Source of the DNA: Xestospongia muta | Lineage: Eukaryota; Porifera; Demospongiae; Haplosclerida; Petrosiidae | NCBI GenBank assembly: GCA_963693285.1 | Contig: OY848929.1 | Span: 5,024,501-5,088,500 of the forward strand | DNA length: 64,000 nt | Direction of reading: 5' to 3' | In this document: positions 54,201 to 64,000 of the stretch, in pieces | How positions within the stretch are numbered: position 1 is the first letter of the stretch | How the letters are laid out: each line of letters begins with the position of its first letter | Translations under genes and position numbers: made by a program | Notes under the pieces: model-generated | The model's database searches: none | Seen by the model: only the letters and a program-made list of their open reading frames with translations | What the model was told of the DNA's origin: nothing

Positions 54201-54496
54201 TTACCAACGTCTTGAGATCTACTGTAACCTCTTTCAAGTACATTTAGACAATTCATGTTGCGATACTTAACTTTTTTTCTCTAGCAACTTCTTCAAGCTG
54301 CTTATAAAGAAGATTTGATGAGTCTAGCTGCCCTCTCGGTTAGTGCAGTCTTTATACTATTTTGTTATTAATAAATTTATTTTTAGGAAACTTTGGAATC
54401 ATTACTAAATATTTTAAAACTATTATCAATAGAGTTAATCACTTCAAAACTACAAAACTGTCCAGTATGTTTCCACTCATTCCTTCTTAGTACATT

Positions 54497-54568
<72 letters not shown>

Positions 54569-57500
54569 AGTTCTCCATTAAAGCTTCTGATATTATCACA
54601 ACTAATCCATTTTTGGTTCACTTGGCTAATCGTGAGAGAGAAGTGTTCATGTACACATGTTTCCTTCATCCTGATGCTATTGTTCTAGCAGAGAGACGTT
54701 TAAATGATTCAAAAGAAAGAATATATTATGAATATATAATGCACATACCAGTTAGTAAGATGGATGACTTACTGTATAATATTTACTTCTTTTAATTGAT
54801 AGACATCAGGGTTACTTCTTATTAAGAATTATCATGGACTCTACGATCGGTTTGCTGTTTGTGAGAGAGGTCAAACAAGCCAAGAAAATATTGTAGTATT
54901 CAGAGTGAGTTATATTAAAAATAGTGTTCATTTAAAATATTCAATTCTTTAGGCTTGTGAAGATACTTCAGTAAAAGATTTTTGGGTAATAGAATTGGAC
55001 AAGCTATTAAAAAATCAAGCCAATGAACTAACTCGTAAGTCAAATAATTTTTATTTAAAGTTAGCAAGTAATGTTTTCTTTAGCTCGAGAGACATTACAA
55101 CCTGAACAAGTTGAACAGCTAGCTTATCTGATTCCAACAACTGCTCCACCTCCTCCAGCACCTAGCGATAGACTTCAGCCATTAAGACATAAAAGTATGC
55201 ACTCTAAAGTTGAGTTCACCACACTTATGTATATATTGCACAGGACGAAAACGTTTTTCAAAGACAAGTCAAGATTCTATAGATGGATATGAAGTAAGAA
55301 TATTATTGCTAGTTGTTCTTTAATATAATATTTGTTTAGGATATTCATATTGCTTCTGACTATACCAACATTCATCGTGTTGTAATGGACCACACTGCAC
55401 CTCCTGGTAACCCTTACAACTACCTCTCTGTACAAGAAGGAGATCTAGTGGATGTGATTGAAGAGAAAGGTTTAAACTATCTAGTTATAACCATCCCTTT
55501 GGAGTCCTCTGACAAAGAAGAAGAAGGCTACATTCCACAATGCTGTGTAGAACCTATATATCGTCAAGAGGAGATATCTCAACTCAATCTCAATAGTAAC
55601 AACTCACATGAGATTTTATCTCCAGTTAGATTGGAAAGGGTAGTAGAGCCTTACAATGATACTAACTACCCTAACAATAAAGATTCCGAGGAAGAGTTTT
55701 ATTCAGAATCTGATTCAAATAATGATGAAGAAGAGATATCACATAGTCAGACAGAGTTACATAGTGACTGGATGTCATTTTGTGCAAAAATTGGACATTT
55801 TGTTTCCTTTCCAAATTGCCACACGGAAGATGAACTGCTTCAAGCTAAAATGGAAGTGCTTATCAAGTACCATTCTAGTCTTGGAGAGCCTCATAAATCC
55901 ACTGCATCAGAAGACTGGGTAGACAGACCTCATGATATCAGGTTGGTCAGTCAATCTACTGTTTAATAAACTTATTGTCATTATTGTGTTTAATTAGTTC
56001 ACTTCCTAGTACAAAACGAAAACAGTTATATGAGGCCTCATTTCTTGGTAATGAAGAACCATCCAATGCTCAACTTAATGGGGTAAGCAATAAATAAAAA
56101 AATAAATTATAATTTTAAATAATAACCATTAAATAATATAAACTAAGGATGATGAATTATTACTTAGAAGAATACCATGCTTTATTTTGTTATCTTTTGG
56201 TAAGCAATGGTATTGTCCCTCTTACTAAGATCAACTATAGCATACACTTTCCCCTCGATTGTTTTAATGGGAGGTGTATGATAAGGTGTGCCACTGTGTT
56301 TAGGTTGTGGGCAGACAGGTTGGACATAAAAGGGACCTTCACCCACTCTTCCATTATCAACACAAACATAGAAAGGATGTGTTGATTCTTCATTACCATA
56401 ACAGTCAATGTAATCATCTGTTGAGTTTTGTAGATGGATTTGTGGAGTTATTTTAGTATCTGAAATATCAGAGAGTCCAGTTGACAAAGTAGTTTGTTGC
56501 AATGACTTTTTACAAGTGTCAGCAGGTGTACCTATAAATAGAAATAAAGCAATAAAAAACAAAAATATATATAATAAAAAATAAAACAATTATTGTATCT
56601 TGAGTATATGCCTACCACTTTTGTTATCTTCTGACAAATTATGTTTGCACTTTTTAAATGTAATCATGATCGTGGTACAAGCCAGTAAAATAAGCAATAG
56701 GACTAGAGCTAAGATAGATACTGCCACAAACCCAGCTATCCACACAATTTCAGGTTTGTTGTCTGCAGAAATGGATGACTGACATATGAATGGAGAAGGA
56801 ACTTGATGCTTTTTAGTTTTTGTAGTAATACTATTTAAGTCTGCACATTTAACTGTGGGTGTGCTGTCAAAGACTACAGATGGACAAAGAGATAGACCTT
56901 GGTAGTAAGCTGGTTCTTGAATAAAGAGTTTATTGGAAGGCTTCAGTGGTATTTTCTCAAAACCTGTTGTGTTGCTAACTTGGCAAAAATATTCACCTGT
57001 TGAACTCTCATTGAATGGATTTTTTAGGGACAATGTGGTAAAGTACAGACCGGAAATCGATACTGTGATACCAGAATTAAGTTTGGTTGTTTCACCTTTA
57101 GTATCATTATGATACCAGCTCACAATTAAGTTATCTGTTCCTCTTGTACGAACAACAATGCATAGGAAACGTGGCAACAATATTGGAGGATTAACTGTCT
57201 CATTAAAGGGATTACAATTCAGTTTTGTTGGAGGCTCATTAACATAGTGAATTCTACATTCCCTTAATGGTCAAGAAAAGATGGTATCAATACAAATAGT
57301 ACTATACTATATGTGTTTACCTTGAGTTAGGGAAAATAACACAGCCACTTTGATGCAGATACACAAGACTGGCTTCATCACTGATCTGCTATTCTCTTCT
57401 CTATCTAGTAATAGAGTACTTCTTTTATAGACTCTAGTAATAAGTGATCATTGTGCGTTTATATTTATTACAGCATTGCTTTATATGGCATAGCGTGGGT

Positions 57501-60500
57501 GTTCTGGATTACTTTCAACTTAGTTGTAACTTTTGTCTATTACAATTTGTGATGTCATTGATGATGTATCGTGCAATGAATACCAATCTTTAATTGATTT
57601 TAATAAGCGATAAATAGATTAAAATTATTAAAATTAATGATAGAAACTGTACACTTCACAATCAACACTTATCACATGAATTATTGTAGAAATTAAATTA
57701 AATGAATATTGATAAGCTATTTCTTAATTTTTTGGTAAGACACGCGATTGTCCCTCTTATTGATATCAGCTATAGCATAGACCTTTCCCTCAACTGTTTT
57801 AATTGGAGGTTCAGGACACGTTGTGTTGCTGTGATTAGGTTGTGGAGAGTTAGGATTGATGTACACAGGACTATTAATATTATCAGAGTGAACATATGAA
57901 GACTGAAGCTCTTCAGAAGTGGACCAATCAACATAATCGTAAGACTCTGCTGAATGTTCTTGATGAATTAGTACTGGTTTGGGTTGTGGTGTGATGTTAC
58001 TATCTGAAACAGAAGGAATTGTGGTTATTCCAGTTTGTGATGAGGTTAATATCTCAGATTCCAGTGGCTTTGTTTTCTTGTAAATGATAGGCATATCTAA
58101 AGAAAGGACATTGAAATGATTGTCTCTTGTTATTAGTAAGCTTACTGTATTTTGACATACTAGACAAATTTGTCTGGTATTTCCTGCAAATAATCATTAT
58201 GATGCAAATTAGTAAAATTAGTAATAACAATAGAGCTAAAAAAAGTACTACAACAAATCCGACTATCCATCTGACTTCACTGTCACTGTCCATAGAGACT
58301 GCTGTTGTTGGTGAACAAGAAAATAATGCAGTTGTTTTTGCAGTAGCAGAAGAAAGAGGTAATGAGGAGAGTATAGTGGCTGTTAATTTTGAACTATTTA
58401 AGTCTGCACATTTAACTGTCGGTGTACTGTCGAGGACTACAGGTGGGCAGGGGTAAGCACCTTGGTAGAATTCTGGCTCTTGGATGTAGAGCTTATTGGA
58501 TGGATTGAGTTCCATACTGTCATTGTCTGTTGTATTAGTAGCTTGACAGAAATACTCACCTATTGTACTCTCGTTGAACGAATCAAAGACTAACCTGGTG
58601 ACATAAATGGTTGAGTCTAGTGTTATGCCATTAGTGGCAATCTTGGTTACAGAACCATTAGTATTATTATGATACCAGTCCACACTGAAAGTGTCTTCTC
58701 CACTTGCACGGACAAGAACACACAAAACACTTACTGAGCTAACAGTCTCATTGAAAGGATTGCAATCCAATTCAGATGGAGGCTCATTAATAAATTGAAG
58801 TCTGCACTGCCCTAACAGTTAGGAAGATTGCATCAGTATAGCTAATACTAAGGATTGAAAACTTATAATTAAATACCTTGAATTAAGGGGAACAGCATGG
58901 CCACTTGAATACAGATGCACAATAATGGTTTCATCACCAATCCTACTCTACTATCATTTGGCAGTAGTAAATGTCCTTATATACTAGAGTATATGCTATG
59001 TAGTGAATGATCACTGATGACTTATAACTGCTACAATATTTCCATATTAGGAATAGAGGGACTTTCTTAAAATGTTTATTAACAGGTTGTTATACTTTTT
59101 AATGACAACTTTTCGTTTCAGTATTGATGATTTGATAAATACATGTTTTGTATCAACTTGTTCCCTAACGCAAACATTACTTAGAAACGGTACATAACAT
59201 AAAATGATAAAGTCATTTAGTCTACGATAATAGTAAGTGGAGTATACTTAGTAGTAACTATACTGCTTTGATCAACAGGTGTATATGTATTATCTTGTGT
59301 ACTAGACACAACCATAGAGTCATTTTTCTTATAACTTTCTTCTTCGTCATCTTTAGTTGATGTTCTCTTGTCATTAAGCATAGAGTATAAACTGATATAG
59401 TCTGTATTATTGACATTTAGACATTGATACACAGTGTCTGTTACTGGTGACGAGGGTATATTATCTATATAGTCATATATTGGTAGTTTTATCATAGAAG
59501 ATCGAGGGATTGTTAATATGTCAGGATCAACATATTCGGGTTCAGTGGTTTGAATATAGGTCTTGTTATTAATATCAATTGAACTATTAGATCTGTTATC
59601 TAAGGAAAGAAATAGAAAATTACTACTAAGGACTACACTACATATTAGATATTAGTTTTAATAGAACTTAGAATAATTTATTACTCATTGGGGACATTCG
59701 TTTGTGTACGATAGCTATCGCACACAAATCATTTAGACTAAATATCAAATGTGGCCTTAATTCTAACATTAGCTAAGTATCAATGAGTATAATTGGTTGC
59801 ACATGATGTTCCTAATTAACAGATTTTTCCCAACTAGATAGTGAGTACATTTGGAGATGAGCCAAATAACAGGATGTGTAATCTTACCAGTTGTGAGTTT
59901 GGACTTCCTGTTAAAATACGCAACAATGAATACCGCAAGTCCAAGGATGATCATTAATACCACACCCACACTAATTGATACTATGACACCCAATCGGATA
60001 GCATTATTGTTTTCGGTGGGATCATTAGACATTGGATAATCTAGAGTGTGCACAATGACATGAGATTCAGTTATTAATAAATTCTTCACTTACTAGAATT
60101 TTGGGCCAAATTTGCAATTACAGTCAAACTAGGTTGGTATTTTTCTGTAATTTGTACCATTGTTTGTAATTTGATGTTGAGTGATTCTATTGTTCTAGAA
60201 GGAAGAGTTGTAGTTGTCTGAAATAATTTCTTGGAATTACTGCTCGTGGTTTGACTTATTATTGTGTCATATTTATTAATAATGATTGTTGCCATGGCAA
60301 CACTAGTAGCACTAATTGTAGAAGCAATAGTGGTTCTCCTTGTTGTGGTGATGGCATCTTTGAGGCTTGATGTCGTAATTTCTGAACTATGACAAGTTAG
60401 TGATGTCACCATTGTAGAACTATCTTTTACTATTGTTGATATTACGATTCCTGTTGTTGTAAGTTTTTGGTTAATACTTTTGCTGTTCAATCTAATATCA

Positions 60501-63500
60501 TGTATACATGTGAACTCAGCAACATTTACAACATCAGTACATGTTGGAAGGTTGCCATAGGATTGTGGATATTGTACATATAAGATATTACTTGTTGCTA
60601 TAGCAATATTATCCCAAAACACTTGACAGTAATAACCACCAACCATACTCTCCACAAAAGGCATATTAAGTCTATCATTGCCGTACAATGATTTTATTTC
60701 ACCAGCATTTTTCTCCCAGGTTCCTGTTCCTAAATTTTCTCTTTCTAATTGAGGGATTATCTGGAACCAGCGAATTTCCCAATTATTAGAATAACTTGTC
60801 TGAGTCCACTTCATTCTACAACTCATTTGTAGCACCCATTTTGAATCATTAAAAGAATTACAGTCTAAAGTGGATTGGGTTATCCCATTAACTAGACACA
60901 TACCTAACAAAACAGAAAAGTAAGACTTGTATTGCATCATCCACATACAAGATATTTCTTGATAAAAGAGTTGACATATTAGAACTATAAAAAATATCAT
61001 CTCTGAGGGCTTGCCAGTCTTCTGAATGAGGTGATTGTACATACTGCGCAAGTCTAGTTTTTATATGTATAACGGTTTCCATCCCATCGTTAAGTTCATG
61101 CAACCACAAGTTAGAGAAAAGAGCTGACTAACTTTGTTAACAACCCACATAGTCAAAGCATGTAGCTATTGAGAAACACTAAAATGGTGTGTGTACTAAC
61201 TTTGTGGTTTGGATGAGTGACAAATGAAAGGGAGCCTTACATCAACATCAAAATGGTGCACGTGTGTAAATTTACTGACGCGATTTTCATAACAAAGAAT
61301 AAAGTACTCTGTTAATGCAGAACACACTTAAGTAATGTACTATTAAAAATAAAACAGGTTTGTCGTTAATATTACTAAAAATACATCTCTTCACTTTTTA
61401 TACTGTCTGGTACATGTGAGAGCTCCAGAGCTTCATACAAATCCGATATTTGTTTGTCGGTTTCTTTAGAAGCAAAGGTACGCATAGCTATGTTTACTTT
61501 GTTATCTACTTCCTCATAATCTTCCTGGTTAAGATCATCATCAATGATAGTTGTAGTGACATCATCATAAATGCCTTGTTCTTCGTCAAATGAATTGGAA
61601 TCATAAACATCATCTTTTAGGGAACTATCAGGAGGAGGTGGTGGAGGCACCAAAGTAGGAGGAGGTGCTGAAGTAGGAGGAGGAGGAGGGAATTTTATTT
61701 TACTTGCTGTAGGAGGTGGTAGTACTGAGGGTGGAGCAGGGGATGGTGTCTTAGGAAGTTGAGTTGGAACGGGTTGGGGTTTTGGTACTACCGGGAGGTG
61801 ACTTTGAGTGGTGCCTTTTTTTGGACATTTGGGTAACTCTGTACCTACAGGACTGGTGTTTCTTTTTACACTTTTAACTGGTTTGATGTATGGTGTTGCA
61901 GTTTTGGACATGGCGGTTTGGCTGTCATTGAGAAAAGGATCTGTGTATATACCAACCTCCTTGATTGATGGAGTTTGAACTGTTTGTGACTTATGACAGG
62001 AAGATGGCTCTGGATGTAAATGTCTTTTTTTATTTGTGTTAGTTGTTTTTATTGCTCTCTCTTCTTCTCCCAAAATTGGAGTAACAAATTCATCTTGATC
62101 ATTAGAATGTATTAACTGGACTAATTCTGTATTGTCTACATAAAAGACAAATATCTCAAATTATATATACAAGCACAACAATATTACAAGTATTCTTGGT
62201 CTTACCTTCTTTTTCTATCCTGTACACCTGCTTCTTTTTTATTATATATCTCACGTGTAACATAAGGCAAGCCAACATTACTAGCAGACAGAATATCATT
62301 AGTGTGACTACTAGAGCAGTTCCCCCTGCTCCTATGGCTATGATTTCATATATATTTGGAAAATACTGAGGATCTGAAGTTTGGGTACTGCTTGGCATCT
62401 GTGATATTGTACTCTCTACACTGATACTGGAGATGGAAAGGAACCCCGAACTATCATTGCTCATCTTTGTGCTCTGCTAATATGTCTTTATTTTGATTAC
62501 TTCAAGACTCTCTGCCAAAGATAATCCTACTCTGACTTCAACAAGGAGGAAAATGAGAATATTATGAGATGACACTCGACTATATAATTACATTTGATAT
62601 TATAGAAGTAACTAAATAAACTGTAAATTGTCAATTGGGATGCTTTCTTTACTTATTTCCTTTTCTCTTTTTACAGTTATTTGCCCTTCGTCATCCATAT
62701 GTGACTACTGAGCTTATTGAGGCCTCAGATACATACCAACTCTCATTGAGAGGGGGACAGTTAGTGAAAATATTGGACAGCAAAAGAGATGATTGGTGGT
62801 TAGTGAGCACTTTCCCAGAGGGAGAAATAGCTCCAGAAGAGGGATGGGTTCAGCGTCATCTTCTCCAACACCCAGAATGTTAGTTGTATATGTATTTAGT
62901 CATCTTAAGCAGTAAAGTGTTAATAAGTGATATAAGTAATAGCTAGTTGACAAAGGAATTTTTCACTTATATTTACTTACTTGCTTTAGGTGTCAATTTA
63001 AATTGTTGCTATGGTGATAGTGTTTCATACAGATAAATGCTATATAGTTTACTTATTGTAGAGGCAGTGTTTTTCTTAATGTTGTGTTATGAATAGACAC
63101 AGATTAAGTAGACTGTTCAGTTATAAGAGAGCAAGTCGACTTGCCTTTCATCGATTGTCTTTTTTTTCTATGCCAGACATTCGGGAAGAGGTCACTGATG
63201 AGCCAGCATCCAATGTAAGTGATGTATTCCATTAAAGAAAAAATGATATTGAGTTTTATTGTTTAGCCTTCTTTCACAGTTCCTGCTCTGTGGTTGGTCT
63301 TGGAAGACTATTTAGCAGCTGAGAATGGTACAATTTCAGTTACTAGAGAAGAATTAGTAGAAGTTATTGACAATGCACACAACTGTTGGTCTCTAGTAAG
63401 AACTATTGGTAGACGACCTCGAGAAGGCTGGATTCCAACTGAATTCATAAAACCATATAATTTCTCTGATCATCAAGGTTCAGTCAAAGTTGCCTAATAT

Positions 63501-64000
63501 GAACTCTAATTGTCATTTTAATATGTCCTCTCTTTTAGAATCAGGGTCTCCGCTCATAGCTGGACCTGTAATTCGTCCTGGCAGTGCTGGAGCTGATTCT
63601 TCTTCCACAGAAGGAGTGTTTGATTCACCATCACCACTATCACCTTGTCTAAGTGTTGGAGAACTCACTGATGAGGATAAAAGAAGAGAAGCTGCTGAAC
63701 ACAGAGAGTGAGGAGACGATCTTTAAGATTAATATTTTCATTCTTTTGTTTCTAGTTTCACTCTTTCTGAATTTCTTGAAACTGAGAAACAGTATTTGGA
63801 AAGATTAGAGTATTGTCTTTTGAACTACAAGGCAACTATTGAAGGAAGTAGTACTTCGGTTCCAAAATCATTGAAATCTGTGTCTGACGAACTATTTGGA
63901 AACATTCAAGACATATACAATTACCACAAACAGTAAGAGATAGAAACTGAAAATATATTGACTTCTAGGGTGTGTCATCCATGCAGGGAGATCTTGCCAC
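45243..64000 (+). CDS. TRIO/Kalirin-type RhoGEF (partial at right edge)
   Basis: A giant multi-exon gene that runs off the window. From the ATG at 45243 (MATGSTPLSPNPSECQEISG) it encodes a Sec14/CRAL-TRIO domain (46895-47570: LKLAILSGGRDENGREIITF, CELGFAIIVDGRALSWAEIK, matching TRIO FVSGGRD...ILTF), spectrin repeats (about 47617-52480), a proline-rich linker (52690-53020, TPPPPTPPPP), a divergent DH1 (53682-54400, with SAPYQRLEIYCNLFQQLL for the usual KPVQRITKYQLLLKELL), PH1 (54571-55035) and three SH3 domains (55385-55560, 62678-62880, 63270-63478). DH2 starts at 63757 (FTLSEFLETEKQYLERLEYC, LFGNIQDIYNYHK). The order equals TRIO, a Rac/RhoG/RhoA exchange factor guiding migration and adhesion. 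An intron from 56084 to 62677 houses four antisense genes. Phase 0 on both sides supports one gene. Confidence 0.85.
45715..45812. repeat. 49-bp tandem duplication in TRIO-like intron 1
   Basis: GTATGACATTGTACTGATGA... at 45715-45763 is repeated at 45764-45812 with one or two differences. The surrounding 1.55-kb intron (45341-46893) shows no exon. Confidence 0.9.
54498..54567. repeat. (CT)n at 3' splice site of TRIO-like PH1 exon
   Basis: Seventy bases of CT end in AAG at 54568-54570 and are followed by the exon FSIKASDIITTNPFLVHLAN. The tract doubles as the polypyrimidine tract. Confidence 0.95.
56182..57378 (-). pseudogene. Nested Ig receptor 1 (ITIM-like tail), apparent frame break
   Basis: Lies in the big TRIO-like intron, antisense. 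Leader exon MKPVLCICIKVAVLFSLTQ (57320-57378). Exon 2 (about 56617-57267) has one V-like Ig domain (WYHNDTKG, TGEYFCQVSNTTGF), a Cys-containing stalk (STPTVKCADLNS) and a membrane segment (VAVSILALVLLLILLACTTI). Exon 3 (56182-about 56531) is a tyrosine-bearing tail with PPIKTIEGKVYAIVDLSKRD and ends IAYQKITK-stop, an ITIM-type I-x-Y-x-x-I. With the canonical donor CAAG|GTAAAC and acceptor TTAAG|GGAATG the Ig frame is off by one base, unlike the intact paralogue at 57717-58934. It may be a frameshifted pseudogene, a sequence error in the GGG run, or use an unusual splice. Confidence 0.7.
57422..57429 (-). promoter_or_regulatory. TATA box of nested receptor 1
   Basis: CTATAAAAGA on the minus strand, about 45-50 bp before the leader ATG at 57378. 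Confidence 0.6.
57717..58934 (-). CDS. Nested Ig receptor 2 (ITIM-like tail)
   Basis: Intact paralogue of the gene at 56182-57378. Leader exon MKPLLCICIQVAMLFPLIQ (about 58877-58934) joins in phase to GQCRLQFINEPPSELDCNPF. The Ig domain has Cys, FSVDWYHNNTNG and STIGEYFCQATNTT; then comes a stalk (DSTPTVKCADLNSS, Ser/Thr-rich) and a membrane segment (VVLFLALLLLLILLICIIMI). The last exon (57717-about 58097) encodes a tail with YDYVDW, VYINPN (a YxN, GRB2-type site) and the shared PPIKTVEGKVYAIADINKRD ending VSYQKIKK-stop, a V-x-Y-x-x-I ITIM. Likely an inhibitory-type surface receptor recruiting SH2 phosphatases; this is inference from the motif alone. It has its own TATA box. Confidence 0.85.
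58977..58984 (-). promoter_or_regulatory. TATA box of nested receptor 2
   Basis: AGTATATAAGG on the minus strand about 45 bp before the start at 58934, at the same spacing as in receptor 1. Confidence 0.6.
59217..61000 (-). CDS. Nested Ig receptor 3 (ITAM-bearing tail)
   Basis: The leader MIFFIVLICQLFYQEIS (from 61000) probably splices over a 45-bp intron to CMCLVNGITQSTLDCNSFN; an unspliced reading through MQYKSYFSVLLG is also open. One V-like Ig domain (EIRWFQII, VGGYYCQVFWDN), a Cys pair stalk (YGNLPTCTDVVNVAEFTC) and a long mucin-like Ser/Thr region follow. The membrane exon at about 59888-60047 has IVSISVGVVLMIILGLAVFI. The last exon (59217-about 59599) carries eight or more tyrosines, including DTVYQCLNVNNTDYISL, which fits the ITAM consensus D-x-x-Y-x-x-L-x6-Y-x-x-L exactly, and the overlapping SLYSML, an ITIM-like hexamer. 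Stop after TPLTIIVD. Antisense within the TRIO-like intron; TATAAAAA lies about 60 bp upstream. Confidence 0.82.
61058..61065 (-). promoter_or_regulatory. TATA box of nested receptor 3
   Basis: CATATAAAAACTAG on the minus strand, about 60 bp before the start codon chosen at 61000. Confidence 0.55.
61375..62464 (-). CDS. Proline/tyrosine-rich transmembrane adaptor-like protein
   Basis: Two exons, 62206-62464 and 61375-62135, in phase (EKEG split to E-DNTELVQLIHS). There is no signal peptide. A Ser-rich 40-residue N-terminus is followed by one membrane segment (IAIGAGGTALVVTLMIFCLL), a basic KKKQVYRIEK and a cytoplasmic region of about 270 residues. This has proline-rich stretches (KIKFPPPPPTSAPPPTLVPP) that could bind SH3, WW or EVH1 domains, and acidic-tyrosine sites (KDDVYDSNS, GIYDDV, EDYEEVDN, DLYEALEL). 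The build resembles vertebrate LAT/PAG-type adaptors: tiny ectodomain, membrane span, phosphotyrosine tail. No homologue is recognised by sequence. It neighbours ITIM/ITAM receptors, so a role as their scaffold is a fair inference. A TATATAG lies about 110 bp upstream. Confidence 0.78.

Noticed and set aside
56147..56201. Possible extra TRIO-like exon (AAG|GATGATG ... TTTTG|GTAAGC)
   Set aside because: Phase does not fit the next SH3 exon, and the donor-like GGTAAGC is the complement of the Ala-Tyr-Gln codons at the end of nested receptor 1; receptor 2 shows a similar chance GTAAG.

Overview
The window is animal nuclear DNA, AT-rich and gene-dense, with many short introns (often 45-60 bp, GT-AG) and very short intergenic gaps. 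A pair of receptors with three Ig domains, a membrane segment and a TIR domain, next to adhesion GPCRs, beta-catenin and a polytopic membrane family I associate with sponges, points to a demosponge. Amphimedon queenslandica, from which IgTIR receptors were described, is the best guess. No RNA genes, CRISPR arrays or bacterial operons were seen.

Layout, left to right: NPHP3-like ciliary protein (425-6191, -) and UBA3, the NEDD8 E1 catalytic subunit (6244-9015, +), start head to head 52 bp apart. Next come an intronless polytopic membrane protein (9161-11137, -), a DUF1295/steroid-reductase-like protein (11373-12195, -), an unrecognised protein with two CxxC pairs (12275-14568, +), a secreted aldose 1-epimerase-like protein (14697-15906, -), mitochondrial ribosomal protein L10 (15985-16652, -) and RNF170 (16770-17478, +). 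Two tandem IgTIR receptors follow (18577-20478 and 20731-22691, +), then two near-identical adhesion GPCRs (22900-26408 and 26948-30293, -), a cytosolic sulfotransferase (30796-31861, -), a CASD1-like sialate O-acetyltransferase homologue (31970-35934, -), beta-catenin (36851-42246, +) and a C7orf25/UPF0415 protein (42621-45027, -). A TRIO/Kalirin-type giant RhoGEF runs from 45243 past the right edge (+).

The most striking part lies inside one roughly 6.6 kb intron of the TRIO-like gene. Four genes sit there on the opposite strand (56182-62464). Three encode single-pass receptors with one V-like Ig domain. Two of these end in a conserved tail that closes with an ITIM-like motif (I/V-x-Y-x-x-I), and the third carries a textbook ITAM (D-x-x-Y-x-x-L-x6-Y-x-x-L). 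The fourth encodes a short-ectodomain, proline-rich, tyrosine-rich membrane protein built like a LAT-type adaptor. Each has its own TATA-like box. I infer a compact paired-receptor and adaptor module resembling vertebrate immune-receptor clusters.

Other notable points: the two adhesion GPCR copies are about 95-97% identical in GAIN/7TM parts but differ at about a third of residues in the hormone-receptor (HRM) domain, with a strong shift to basic residues. The CASD1-like protein has lost both the nucleophilic Ser and the catalytic His of its SGNH domain. The beta-catenin degron reads D-S-A instead of D-S-G. CT microsatellites repeatedly form the polypyrimidine tract of 3' splice sites.
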